A stretch of DNA of 64,000 bases from Streptomyces sp. G44 (lineage in GTDB: Bacteria > Actinomycetota > Actinomycetes > Streptomycetales > Streptomycetaceae). A program made the position numbers and the translations under genes. Location: the NCBI RefSeq assembly GCF_016905445.1, contig NZ_JAFEXF010000001.1, positions 62,001 to 126,000 on the forward strand, in the 5' to 3' direction. The notes under the pieces were generated by a model. The model worked only from the letters and a program-made list of their open reading frames with translations, made no database searches and was not told the DNA's origin. Shown here one piece after another: positions 1-8,455 of this stretch (position 1 is its first letter; every line of letters starts with the position of its first letter).

Positions 1-242
1 TGCTCCTCCAGGACGAGGGTCGGGATCAGTGGTGGTGGCGGTGGCCAATCCGCCGGGCTTCGCTCGGACCGGCCTCGGGGCGCGCGCCAGCCAGCGGAAC
101 GGTCCGATCGGGACCGATGGGGGTGCAGGCGCGCAGGTAGCGGCGGAACAGAGCGGTGGCCAGACGGGGCGTGAGACGCCGGGAGATCGGCGTGGTGGTC
201 GTGCGGGGTGTTACGGGGACTCCAGTCGGTGGTGCGGTCGGG
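1..242. other. Edge region without a supported gene
   Basis: No reading frame here has both a start codon and a ribosome binding site. On the minus strand an open frame ends in TGA at 28-26 and reads like protein (an Arg-rich stretch with LFRRYLRACTPIGPD), but no ATG, GTG or TTG opens it in a sensible place. It may be the end of a small gene whose start is lost to an indel. Low confidence either way. Confidence 0.3.
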
Positions 243-274
243 GGCGGCCCCGGCAAGAGGGCACCGGGGCCGCC
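243..274 (-). terminator. Hairpin terminator after the 283-691 gene
   Basis: An 11-bp perfect inverted repeat (GGCGGCCCCGG ... CCGGGGCCGCC) with a 10-nt loop lies 9 bp after the TAA stop at 285-283. There is no U-run, which is usual for actinomycete terminators. It would end the long minus-strand run of genes that starts near 12.5 kb. Confidence 0.6.
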
Positions 275-282
275 GTTCGGGC

Positions 283-691
283 TTACGGGGTACGGCGGGC
301 CGCCGCTGTGGGAGGAGAGGCAGCAGGCGAGGCGGGGCTGCGCGTGGCGGCCCTGGGCTGGCGGGCGCGTACCTCGCGTGCGGCCTGCTGGTAGGCGGCC
401 TCGTCGAACAGGTCCGGATCGATGTTGACCTTGTATCCGGCCACGAGGAGGGCTGGGATCGCGCGGGTGGCGAGGCGCTTCTGTTCCACCTCGGACCAGG
501 TGGTCGGGGACGGTGTGCCAGACGTAGACGGGGCCGCCGGTACGGACCTCCTGGCGCTCCAGGCCGAGGCGGTCGAGCAGCGCGAGGAGCTTCTCCGACG
601 CGCCGGTCGGCGTGGCTGCGTAAATGGTGCTGGTCAGTGCCTTGACGTAGAACTCGACGTCCGTCCCGTAGTCGTCGGCTCGGTTACCCAA
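283..691 (-). pseudogene. Small unknown protein, one-base frame break
   Basis: Two adjoining frames form one protein of about 135 residues. The first runs from GTG/ATG at 691 (MGNRADDYGTDVEFYV) to VWHTVPDHL, and the second continues EVEQKRLATRAIPALL ... NIDPDLFDEAAYQQ to TAA at 283. The frame change falls at about 488-501, where removing one base gives a smooth DHLSEVEQKR join. The family is not recognised. It sits last in the minus-strand run, just upstream of a terminator hairpin. The break may be a sequencing error rather than decay. Confidence 0.55.
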
Positions 692-718
692 GTGCGGTGC
701 TCCTGATCGTCGTGCGGG

Positions 719-963
719 TCAGCGGCGACGGGACGGCGCGGATGCCGGGGGCGGGGGTAGTGCTCCGGCGGCGGCGCTGTTGCCCGCCGAGGGAGTACGC
801 CCGGCCAGGTTGCGGAGGTACTCAATCTGCCGTGTGTCCTGGGAGAGGCATCCGGTGAGGCCCATGAGCTGGTCGGCGGGACTCCGCTCCCGGCCCGCGC
901 GGGGGCGTCCTTGGTGATGGTGACGTACTCCAGCACCAGGAAGTCGGGCTCCCCTTGCTTCAT
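719..963 (-). pseudogene. Small unknown protein, one-base frame break
   Basis: The ATG at 963 overlaps the TGA of the upstream gene (ATGA), so it is translationally coupled. The frame MKQGEPDFLVLEYVTITKDA is protein-like to about 905, then the sense passes to another frame reading SPADQLMGLTGCLSQDT ... YLRNLAGRTP to a stop at 719. The switch is near the GC-rich run at 885-905. Intact length would be about 80 residues. Function unknown. Confidence 0.5.
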
Positions 964-1709
964 CGAGCCCTGGTGGCCGGGGTTCGTGTGGCGGCCGGGG
1001 CCGGCGGCATGGCGGCGGTGGGGGCGGTCCGTAGCGCGGGGTGCTGGAGCGCCGTGCCGATGCCGAGCGCGTCGAGCTGGGGGCCGATCGCACGCAGGGC
1101 GCGAGCCTGGGCCCTGGTGTCGTCTGCGTCGAGGCGGTAGATACCGGTATGCGGATCCTGGATGAAGCCGTGAGCCACGAGGACGGCGCCGGCCGTGTCA
1201 TCCACGGGCGCGGCGGCGACGCTGCCGTCCTGCTGCCAGGTCAGAACGACCCGATCCGACTGGGACGGCTGGATGCCGCCCAGGGCGTTGTGCCTGACCT
1301 GGGCGAGCGCGGTGTCGTAGCGGGCGAGCAGGTCGCCGGCGACCTGCTCGGCGCTCAGGAACGGATCGTCCGCGAGCGCGATGCCGTTGGGCTCGGGTAC
1401 TGCGCGGTATGCCTCGTCGGGCAGTGCGCGCGGGGCGACGGCGGCAACGAGGAATCCGTCGCGTTCGTCGTGCCGTTCCAGGACGACGAGCTGGGCTCCG
1501 TCCGGGCGGCTCAGGACGGCGGCCTGCTGGAGTGGGTGCTCAGCGAGGGAGGCGGCGACGAGGTCCAGGTCCCAGATGCGGTCGGCCAGTTCGGCGAGGT
1601 CGTCCTTGTCTTCGGGAGGGAGGTAGGAACTGGTCCAGGCGCCCGGGAGTTCGCCGGCGAGGACGTCGGCGTACGAGGCGAGGCGCTCGGAGTTGTCGTA
1701 GTCGTGCAT
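960..1709 (-). CDS. Unknown protein, 249 aa
   Basis: The ATG at 1709 is preceded by AAGGAC five bases upstream and lies 22 bp after the stop of the 1732-2418 gene. The longer open frame upstream reads as shadow. The protein is acidic and soluble with no signal peptide or membrane span. Near its C-terminus it carries a segment (HGFIQDPHTGIYRLDADD, then a helix and LDALGI) that resembles segments in the genes at 1732, 6841 and 7340. The family is not recognised. It shares the minus-strand operon of accessory genes downstream of the transfer core. Confidence 0.75.
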   Translation of the reverse strand: MHDYDNSERLASYADVLAGELPGAWTSSYLPPEDKDDLAELADRIWDLDLVAASLAEHPLQQAAVLSRPDGAQLVVLERHDERDGFLVAAVAPRALPDEAYRAVPEPNGIALADDPFLSAEQVAGDLLARYDTALAQVRHNALGGIQPSQSDRVVLTWQQDGSVAAAPVDDTAGAVLVAHGFIQDPHTGIYRLDADDTRAQARALRAIGPQLDALGIGTALQHPALRTAPTAAMPPAPAATRTPATRAR

Positions 1710-1731
1710 GGTGTCCTTGAGCGAGGTGGGG

Positions 1732-2418
1732 TCAGCGGCGCAGCCCGGCGGCCACGGGAGGCGGTGGCGGGGCCGGCGCGGTGCGCGGTGGTGGTGGGCA
1801 GGCGCAGACGGCGGAGCGCTCGGGTTCGGTGGAGGGGACCTCTTCGGCGCAGCTGCTGCGGCCGGGGTGCGGGACGCGCCGGTCGGCGAGGGCGTTACGG
1901 GTGTGGGAGAGGTCGCTACGGATGGCTTGCAGACGCTCGTCGGCGAGGTAGCGCAGACGGCGGGCGATGTGCGGGTCGGCCGCGTCGCCAAGGCCGTCGT
2001 GGAACTCAGCGGTGGCGATGAGGACTTCTTCGAGGGCGGCCAGGATGCCGTCGTGGGAGGCGGTCAGCTCGGTGAGCACGCCGGCCGCATCCCACGTGGT
2101 GGTGGCTTCGCGGATGCGATGGGCGAGATGGGCGACCGAGGCGCCCAGCGGCGGTCGGCGGTCGGTGTCGAAGTCCTCGTCGCAGTCGACGTGGTATCCG
2201 ACGGCCCGAAGCCGGGCGACGGCTTCGATCCCGAGGCGGGCGTCGTCGTCCTCGATGAGGTTGGTGGGGGCGCGGTGGTAGGTCTCGTGGACGCGGACCA
2301 CCGGGACGAAGCCCGTACGCTGCAGGACGCTGTGGGCCTCGGGGTCTCCGCCGCGGGCGAGGACCTCCTCGGAGTGCGGGTCACGGCGGACGGTCAGGAA
2401 TCGGTCGGCCAGGGGCAA
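1732..2418 (-). CDS. Unknown protein, 228 aa, TTG start
   Basis: TTG at 2418 has AGGAGA nine bases upstream. The N-terminal 80 residues contain the GF...hydrophobic...DDDARL-helix-GYHVDCD pattern shared with neighbouring genes at 960, 6841 and 7340. The middle (ASVAHLAHRIREATTTW onward) is mostly helical with many Ala/Leu, and the last 40 residues are Pro-rich and probably disordered. No catalytic motif is visible. Cytoplasmic by appearance. Real gene with good confidence, function unknown. Confidence 0.72.
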   Translation of the reverse strand: MPLADRFLTVRRDPHSEEVLARGGDPEAHSVLQRTGFVPVVRVHETYHRAPTNLIEDDDARLGIEAVARLRAVGYHVDCDEDFDTDRRPPLGASVAHLAHRIREATTTWDAAGVLTELTASHDGILAALEEVLIATAEFHDGLGDAADPHIARRLRYLADERLQAIRSDLSHTRNALADRRVPHPGRSSCAEEVPSTEPERSAVCACPPPPRTAPAPPPPPVAAGLRR

Positions 2419-2431
2419 AGAGACGTTTCTC

Positions 2432-3289
2432 CTACTGTGATCGCCGTGCGGCTGCCGGGATGCTGGGCAGTACCGGGAAGGCTGTGCGTGGCCGGGTGGG
2501 TGCGTTCAGGTGGGTCGCGGTGGTGTCGAGGTCCTGCTGGATGCCGTAGAGGCGGCGGGCGATCAGCTCCAGGCGGTGCGCCATGGCGGTGCTGGCGGCA
2601 TCGGGCTGGCGGGCGATGCGGTGGGCGGTGTGCTCGACGAGTCCGCGCACTGTGGCCAACGGGCCGGTCTCCTCGTCGGCGAGCTGCGAGAGGATGGCCG
2701 CGAGCTCGGCTGATGCTGTGGAGGCGGGCCGGGCGAGGGCTGGCGGCCTTGGAGTGCTTCGTACGGGCGTCAGGCGCAGGTCCTGCTCGATGCGGCGGGA
2801 CTCGGCCGAGAGGCGTCGCAGGACCTCGGCAGTTTGCGTGTGCCAGGAACCGTCGAGGCGGATCAGGTTGGCGATCAGGTCGAGGCGTCCGGGCTGGGCA
2901 TGGACGGCGATCCACCGGCAGCCGTTCGCCTCGCCGGGGACTTCGATGCCCGCGGCGCGGGCCAGCCGGTTAGCGGCCTCGGCCCATTCGGGGCCGGTCA
3001 GCTCACGGTCGTCGGGGTGGAGCCGGACCTCGAGGTGGAAGATCGCGCGCCGGTCGCCGTTCGCGCTGGCGGCGAACGGGTGCTCCATGAGCGGTTCTTC
3101 GAGGTGCTCAGCCCACTGGAGGGACGTCCAGATCTTCTGCTCATCGTCCAAGGTGTAGTAGTCGAGGCCCGGCCAGTGGGCGATGACGGTGTGCTCGGTC
3201 AGCCCCTCGTCCGGCGACACCGGACGTCCCAGCGCCTCGGTGAGCACGTCGTTCGGCGTGTGGGTCCGCTCGTGGAGACGGGGAATCAC
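2432..3289 (-). CDS. Relaxase-like protein lacking the histidine triad
   Basis: The GTG at 3289 overlaps the TGA of the upstream gene (GTGA), indicating coupled translation; 285 aa. Residues about 85-165 align by eye with the element's own relaxase (44682-46406): HLEVRLHPDD...LTGPEWAEAANRLARAAGIE...GCRWIAVH...LDLIANLI against WHTSVRADP...LSDEEWADIARRLVAATGID...GCRWAAVRHADDHIHIVATL. The relaxase His triad (H-x3-H-x-H) is reduced to one His (about H130), with Arg and Asp in the other places, so strand nicking is unlikely. It may be a relaxosome or regulatory paralogue. The C-terminal third is helical, Pro-rich at the end. Confidence 0.65.
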   Translation of the reverse strand: MIPRLHERTHTPNDVLTEALGRPVSPDEGLTEHTVIAHWPGLDYYTLDDEQKIWTSLQWAEHLEEPLMEHPFAASANGDRRAIFHLEVRLHPDDRELTGPEWAEAANRLARAAGIEVPGEANGCRWIAVHAQPGRLDLIANLIRLDGSWHTQTAEVLRRLSAESRRIEQDLRLTPVRSTPRPPALARPASTASAELAAILSQLADEETGPLATVRGLVEHTAHRIARQPDAASTAMAHRLELIARRLYGIQQDLDTTATHLNAPTRPRTAFPVLPSIPAAARRSQ

Positions 3290-3711
3290 CGGCTGCCCCG
3301 GGCATCGGCGATGTGCACCAACTGGTTGAGGGCGGTGGTGGTGTACCAGCCGCAGTCGATCAGGGTGTTGTCGTCGGTGTACTTCGACAGAAGGGCATCT
3401 TCCATGGCCCGGAGATGGATCAGGCAGTCCGGGCAGCGACGTGAGAGGTGCACGAGGTAGCGGGGGTGGGCGGTGATGTACGTCTGTGCGCCGCCGGTCG
3501 CATCGCGCAGCCGCCATCCGTCCTCGTCAGTCGGGGTGTGCCAGGACGGGGCGACCACGCGCATGGCGTCTCCCCACAGTTCTCCGCCGGCGACCCCCTT
3601 CAGGACGACGACCGTGTCGCCAGCCTGGAAGTGGGCGTGGGTGATGTCCCGGTTGGGGGTGAGCGGGTCGGGTGTCGGCGCGAACGCCGGAGTGGGCGGG
3701 GGCTGGGACAT
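3286..3711 (-). CDS. Unknown protein, 141 aa, with CxxC
   Basis: The ATG at 3711 (MSQPPPTPAFAPTPDP) is chosen over an upstream ATG because GGAAGGA sits seven bases before it. After a Pro-rich N-terminus there is a small beta-rich domain (FQAGDTVVVLKGVAGG...WRLRDATGGAQTYITAHPRYLV) like a KOW/SH3-type barrel, then RRCPDCLIHLRAMEDALL, where CPDC could bind metal. It overlaps the relaxase-like gene downstream by four bases and probably forms an operon pair with it. Function not known. Confidence 0.7.
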   Translation of the reverse strand: MSQPPPTPAFAPTPDPLTPNRDITHAHFQAGDTVVVLKGVAGGELWGDAMRVVAPSWHTPTDEDGWRLRDATGGAQTYITAHPRYLVHLSRRCPDCLIHLRAMEDALLSKYTDDNTLIDCGWYTTTALNQLVHIADARGSR

Positions 3712-3753
3712 GCGGTTCCTTCCACGCGGGGCGGGTGGCGGTGGGAGGAACAA

Positions 3754-3803
3754 TGGTCCGGAGGATCGCCGGTTTGGCTAACCGGCGATCCTCGGCTATG
3801 TTC
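3754..3803 (-). repeat. Conserved hairpin element, left copy
   Basis: The hairpin GAGGATCGCCGGTT-TGGCT-AACCGGCGATCCTC occupies 3761-3793 (14-bp perfect stem, 5-nt loop). On the minus strand, including its flanks (AACATAGCCGA before, CTCCGGAC after), it is almost identical to a plus-strand copy at 24268-24318. It starts 19 bp after the stop of the 3812-4309 gene and precedes the gene at 3711, so it could act as a terminator or attenuator in the sense direction. Confidence 0.75.
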
Positions 3804-3811
3804 CGCCCCCG

Positions 3812-4309
3812 TCAGCGGAACGGGTTCTCCGTCCCGCGGTCGTCTTCGCCGGCGGCGTCGAGGAGTTCGAGCAGGTCGGTGCCCTCCGCGTCCCGCTGGT
3901 CGATCCACCATCCGGCGCGGGTGATGGAGCGGGCCTTCTCCTCCAGCTCCGCCCAGTCCGCCTCGTCCCAGGACCCCTCGACGACCAGCGCGGTGTGCGC
4001 GGAGGTCATCAGCTGGTGGCGGGACCGCTCCCCCCAGTCCAGGGCCTTCTCCGGGCCCTCCAACTGCGGCATGTCGAACTTCTCCGCCCACTCGACGGCA
4101 GCCTGCTGCTCCTCGGCGCGCTTGGCGGCGAGCCACTCCTTCGTGGCCTCTGCGTCGGCATCGCGAACCGCCTTCCAGCAGTCGGTGCAGTCCCGGCCGG
4201 CGAGCCAGCGGGCGAATCCGGCGCGCTTGTCGGCGGGACGGTTGGACATGTCATGGACGACCTCGTGGGAGCAGGAGTGCTCGACAGTCCACTGTGTACG
4301 GACAGCCAT
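3812..4309 (-). CDS. Unknown protein with Cys/His pairs, 165 aa
   Basis: ATG at 4309, preceded by AGGAGATTCATCT. The N-terminal part has the pattern CSHEVVHD ... CTDCWK (Cys13, His15, Cys43, Cys46), which resembles a zinc ribbon. The rest is strongly helical and Glu/Ala-rich (EATKEWLAAKRAEEQQAAVE, then SWDEADWAELEEKARSIT), suggesting a helical bundle or coiled coil. No family recognised. A conserved hairpin follows the stop. Confidence 0.72.
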   Translation of the reverse strand: MAVRTQWTVEHSCSHEVVHDMSNRPADKRAGFARWLAGRDCTDCWKAVRDADAEATKEWLAAKRAEEQQAAVEWAEKFDMPQLEGPEKALDWGERSRHQLMTSAHTALVVEGSWDEADWAELEEKARSITRAGWWIDQRDAEGTDLLELLDAAGEDDRGTENPFR

Positions 4310-4338
4310 AGATGAATCTCCTCAAATAGGTATGAAAG

Positions 4339-5632
4339 TCAGAGGCTTGCGGTGTTGTTCATGGGGGCCTTGTGCCGGCCCTGGGGTGGGCGGCGGTGTC
4401 GGTCGGCCCGGGAGAGATGGCCAGCGGGGCTGAGGTGCGGGCGCGCGGCGAGCAGGACGGTGACCGCGAACGCGGCGCCGGCGGCGGGGAGCGCGGCGCT
4501 GGCGAAGGGCTGCTCGGCGAGGCGTCCGGCGAGGGCGGTGCCGGCGGACTGGCCGGCACCGATCGACAGGATCAGCCACGCGTACGCCTCGCTCGTGCGG
4601 CCCGCGGGGGTGAGGGCGTCGGTGGTGACGTAGGCGCAGGCGACCACGACGGTGAGGAACGCACCGGGCACGATGACCGCGAAGGTGGCCGCGTACGGTC
4701 CCAGGAGGGCAAGCAGGGGGGAGCCACCCGGCCAGGAACGCGGCTGCGGCAGCGATCAGTCGGCCGGTGGTGGTGCTGGTCCAGGTGCGGCGTCCGTAGA
4801 CGAGGCCCCCCAGGAAGCTGCCGGTCGAGAACGCGGCGGGGAGGATCCCGGACAGCATGTCCTCGTCGTGGCGCTCGGCCATGGCGATCGACCACACGTT
4901 CATGGACCCGATCGCGAACCCGACGCCGGCGAGGGAGACAAAGAGCAGCACCAGGCCAGGGCTGGTCAGCCGCCGCCCGGGCCCGCCGTCCGTGCCCGTC
5001 GCCTGCGCGGGACGCCAACGCCGGGAAGGGGATGCGCAGGCGACGGTTGCGGTGCCGACGAGACCGAGGGCGGCGGTGACGGCGAGCGCGAGGGACGGGC
5101 CGTACGCGGAGGCGAGCGCGGCGACGAGCAGTGGGCCGACGATGTACAGCAGACCCTGCGTGCCGGTGTCGAGGGCGAGCGCGGCGTGCCGCAGCCGGGG
5201 ATTGGGCAGCACGCTGGGCCACAGCGCCCGGAGCCCGGCCTCCAGGGGCGGCGTGGTCAGGCCGGCTGCCACGACGACCGCCGTGGCGAGGGCCGGACTT
5301 CCCTGGGGTCCGACCACGGGCAGGGCCACCAGCAGCGCGGAGTTGAGCAGGGCGGCGGGCAGGTGCACGGCGGTCTGGCCGTGGCGGTCCATCAGGCGTC
5401 CCTTGACCGGCTGGGACAGCGCGGAGGACAGCCCGTACAGGGCGCTGAGCAGTCCGCCGAAGGCGATGCTGCCTCCGGTCGCGGTGGCCCACAGGAGGAT
5501 GGCGACGGGCGCCATGCCGTTGGGGAGGCGGCCGGTGAGGGTGCCGCCGAGCAGGCGGGCGACGTACGGGCTGCCCAGCACCGCGCCGTAGGTGATGCGC
5601 GGTGCCGGGGCCGGGGGTGCGGTCAGGGACAA
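4339..5632 (-). pseudogene. MFS transporter with a frame break in a G/C run
   Basis: TTG at 5632 (TTG-TCC) with GAAAG seven bases upstream. The first frame encodes eight or so membrane spans with MFS character (LYGLSSALSQPVKGRLMDRH is the loop 2-3 region) up to FLAGWLP, after which sense continues in another frame: LLALLGPYAATFAVIVPGAFL ... YAWLILSIGAGQSAGTALAG to a stop at 4339. The switch coincides with six consecutive C/G at 4716-4721; five would restore a protein of about 430 residues. Substrate unknown; an efflux role is inferred. Confidence 0.75.
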
Positions 5633-5659
5633 CGGGTGCTTTCTCTCGGGGAGCGGTGC

Positions 5660-6844
5660 CTAGCGTTGGCGGGCGGTGGTTGTGCGGGGTGGCGGTGTGG
5701 GCGGTGTGGTGTCCACGGCGGGGCGCGGGCGGACCCGTAGGGCGGGGGTGCGGTGCGGCGGCAGGACGGCGACGGTCGCGCCGAGGTCCTCGGCCGCGTC
5801 GTGCACTTCGCGGGTGAGGAAGTCGATCTGCCGGCCGAGTGCGGTGAGCCGGGCGGCGATCTGCCGGCCCTGGACGGTCTCCAGTGCGCTGGCGAACTGG
5901 CCTGCCGTCTCCAGGAGTTCCTGGAGGCGGATCATCGGGCCCGCGTTGTGGCCGCGCTGGGTGGCGCCGAGGAGCGCGTTGGAGGCGTCGCCGGCGTGCT
6001 GGGCCTCGATGACGTCCCGGATGAGTTCCTGCAGCGATACCTCGGGGGCGGGCGCGGGGCGGTTGAACTCCGAGACGTCCGCGCGCAGCACGCCGGGCGG
6101 GACCGCAGCGGGCAGCACCTGCCCGGCCTCGTACTCGTGGGCGAAGTGCCCGATCACCTGCCAGCCGGGGGCGTCCGGGTCACCTCTGAGGGCGACCACC
6201 CTCGAGTCGTCGTCCTCGATCAGATGGGCGAGGGTGATGGGCTGCCCGTCAGCGGCGTACCACGACTCGGTCAGCTCCAGCTCGCCTCGCCGCTGCGCGA
6301 CCTGGGCCCGCTCGGTCCACGCCAGCTGTTCTTCGTCGGTCAGTGGGGCCTTGTGGTGCTGGTGCTGGTTCTGATCGGCGAGGTTGCCGGCAATGGAGCC
6401 GTGGTCCGCCCAGGCGGCGAGGTGGGGCCACAAGGCCGCATGCTGCGTGCGTACGGCGGAACCAGGGGCGGCGGGCCGGTCGAGCGCCCGCCGGATCTCG
6501 GCGGTGGAGACGGCGAGACCGTCCAGCACGGCCCGCCACCCGGCCAGGTGCCGGGCGGGCGGCAGCTCGTCGAGCGCACGGCGGGCGGCATCGAGCAGTG
6601 CATCGACGTAGGGGGCGAGGTGCGTGGCGTACGCCTCCACGGCCGCCTTATCCCGGTGGGCGCGCGCGGCTGCCGCGGCGCCTTCGTGAACGGTGCGGCC
6701 GTAGCGGTCGCGGGTCATGTCGAGCGCGACCTCGGTCTCGCAGGCGATGACGGACATTCGTAGTCGGAAGTCCCGTGCGCGCGTTGCGAGGTCAGGTGCC
6801 ACGGGCAGCGGGCTTTCGGGGGCCGGGTCGCTTCCGGGCGTCAT
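5660..6844 (-). CDS. Unknown helical protein, 394 aa
   Basis: The ATG at 6844 overlaps the TGA of the preceding gene (ATGA). The N-terminal 170 residues are Ala/Arg-rich helices (LATRARDFRLRMSVIACETEVAL...). The middle holds a short beta-rich part (WYAADGQPITLAHLIEDDDS...GWQVIGHFAHEYEAGQVL). The C-terminus is again helical (LQELLETAGQFASALETVQG...TREVHDAAEDLGATV) and ends in a Pro/Thr tail. No catalytic motif or membrane span. Cytoplasmic; function unknown. Confidence 0.75.
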   Translation of the reverse strand: MTPGSDPAPESPLPVAPDLATRARDFRLRMSVIACETEVALDMTRDRYGRTVHEGAAAAARAHRDKAAVEAYATHLAPYVDALLDAARRALDELPPARHLAGWRAVLDGLAVSTAEIRRALDRPAAPGSAVRTQHAALWPHLAAWADHGSIAGNLADQNQHQHHKAPLTDEEQLAWTERAQVAQRRGELELTESWYAADGQPITLAHLIEDDDSRVVALRGDPDAPGWQVIGHFAHEYEAGQVLPAAVPPGVLRADVSEFNRPAPAPEVSLQELIRDVIEAQHAGDASNALLGATQRGHNAGPMIRLQELLETAGQFASALETVQGRQIAARLTALGRQIDFLTREVHDAAEDLGATVAVLPPHRTPALRVRPRPAVDTTPPTPPPRTTTARQR

Positions 6845-7311
6845 CGAGATCGCCCGCCACCGGAGGCAGTCAAGTGGACGGTCGGCGCGTATGCGGGCTT
6901 CGGCGGAATCGGCCGGGCCGACGGAGGCGAGGTGGTGGGCGCCGTGCCGCGCTGTGTCGTACGGCCGGCGGCGGCCTGGGCGAGACGGCTGCGGCGTTCC
7001 GCGAGCCCGTTCGGCAGGACGGGGCGCGGCGGGCTGGCCGAAGCGGCGGGGTCGAGAGCCATGTCAGCATGCACGGTGTAGCCCTGGCGCCGTAGATCGT
7101 GGACGGCCTGGCGGGTGCGGCGAGGGCCGTCCCGTTCCGGCTCGCTGAGCCTGAACAGCCCCGGTTGGCTGGGGACGGGTTCGAACTCTTCGCGCAGCAG
7201 GAACCACTGGGCGAGGTGCGAAGGCATGGAGGAAGTGAAGGAGGCGACGAAGCCGTATTCCTTGTGGGTGCCGAAGACAAAGTGGGTGCCGGGTTCCAAG
7301 AGGGCGGGCAA
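6841..7311 (-). CDS. Unknown protein, about 150 aa, start uncertain
   Basis: The frame contains no ATG or GTG after the stop of the upstream gene. GAGGAG is followed directly by TTG at 7311 and by a second TTG 12 bases later (LEPGTHFVFGTHKEYGFVAS), so one of these is probably the start. It shares the pattern FEPVPSQPGLFRLSEPERD-helix-GYTVHAD with the genes at 960, 1732 and 7340. The C-terminal half is low-complexity Ala/Pro/Thr. Function unknown. Confidence 0.6.
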   Translation of the reverse strand: MPALLEPGTHFVFGTHKEYGFVASFTSSMPSHLAQWFLLREEFEPVPSQPGLFRLSEPERDGPRRTRQAVHDLRRQGYTVHADMALDPAASASPPRPVLPNGLAERRSRLAQAAAGRTTQRGTAPTTSPPSARPIPPKPAYAPTVHLTASGGGRSR

Positions 7312-7339
7312 CTCCTCACGAGGTCGGTGGTGGAGCAGG

Positions 7340-8455
7340 TCAGCGGCGTGGTGCCGGACCGGCCGCAGGCAGGGGGCGCAGCGGCGCGGACACGGCGAGG
7401 GCCGGGCGCCGGTGCGGTGCGCTCACGCGGGCTTGGCGCAGGAAGGTTTCTCCATCGGTGAGCCAGGTCTCGATGGCCGACCACGCCCGCGCCTGGCGTT
7501 CGTTGGGTTCGAGAGGCCCGCTGTGGACCGCCTCCTCCAGCAGGACCTCGGCGTCGGCCACGGCATCGGCCAGGCGGGAGAGCGCGGCGGCGTCCTGTGG
7601 CCATGGGCTGCTGGCGGGCCGGCAGCGCTCGAGCAGAGTCGGGGCGTGGTCTACGACGGTGAGGAAGCTGCGCCAGGAGTGGTCGAGGAATTCCTCGGTC
7701 GCGGCGCCGAGGGCATTGACGCTGAGCGGGGTGGCGTCGCTGTAGCGGGCAGAGGCGGCCATGGCCTGCCAGGTGTCGCGCTCGGAGCGGATGTGCTGGA
7801 GCACGGTGGAGATGGCCGCGGTCCGGCGGGCATGGACGGCCTGCTCGTAGGAAGGGAGGTACCGGTCGGCGACTGCCTGGGCCGCGCGTCCGGGGAATGG
7901 CGGCAGGACGATGCTGCGCGGGGCGTGCGGATCGCCGTAGCCCTCCTCCAGCCCCTTCGGTGCGAAGGCCCCGATGAGGTAGTCGAGTTGGCGTCCTGGG
8001 CGCTCGGTGAGCAACAGGGTGGTGCCGTGCACCATGTCGGTGAGGGTGGCGGCGTAGGGGATCCGCTCGGTCTGGAGGGCGCGGCCGAGTTCGCCGCTGT
8101 CCCATATCCAGGGAACGAGGTCCTCCTGCCAGACGGGGTGGGAGTAGATCTCGACCGTCGCGCTCCACTGGCCGGGCAGCAGGTGTGCGATGTCGCGAGC
8201 GGCGTCGCCGATGAAGCGCCGGCTGCTGGTGGACACGCTGGTGCGGTGCCGCTCGGCGCAGCTGATCAGGCCGGCCACCGTGGCGCGGCGGGAGGCATCC
8301 GCGTCGTCGGCCGGAAGGCGGTAGACGCCGGCCTCGCCACGGCGGAAGCCGGACTCCTCCAGCGCGGTGTGGGCCCAGGGGTACTGCTCGCCGCCGGCGA
8401 TGGCGACGATGCCGGCATCCCGGCTGTAGGCGAGGACGATGTGCGCGTCAGCCAC
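7340..8455 (-). CDS. Unknown protein, 371 aa
   Basis: The GTG at 8455 overlaps the end of the glycosyltransferase gene (stop at 8448-8450). The N-terminus reads HIVLAYSRDAGIVAIAGGEQ, then the shared module SGFRRGEAGVYRLPADDADA. It continues with a mixed alpha/beta domain to about residue 160 and a long helical region (ERDTWQAMAASARYSD...LLEEAVHSGPLEPNERQARAW). No transmembrane or signal sequence. A member of the local set of module-sharing genes; role unknown. Confidence 0.75.
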   Translation of the reverse strand: MADAHIVLAYSRDAGIVAIAGGEQYPWAHTALEESGFRRGEAGVYRLPADDADASRRATVAGLISCAERHRTSVSTSSRRFIGDAARDIAHLLPGQWSATVEIYSHPVWQEDLVPWIWDSGELGRALQTERIPYAATLTDMVHGTTLLLTERPGRQLDYLIGAFAPKGLEEGYGDPHAPRSIVLPPFPGRAAQAVADRYLPSYEQAVHARRTAAISTVLQHIRSERDTWQAMAASARYSDATPLSVNALGAATEEFLDHSWRSFLTVVDHAPTLLERCRPASSPWPQDAAALSRLADAVADAEVLLEEAVHSGPLEPNERQARAWSAIETWLTDGETFLRQARVSAPHRRPALAVSAPLRPLPAAGPAPRR

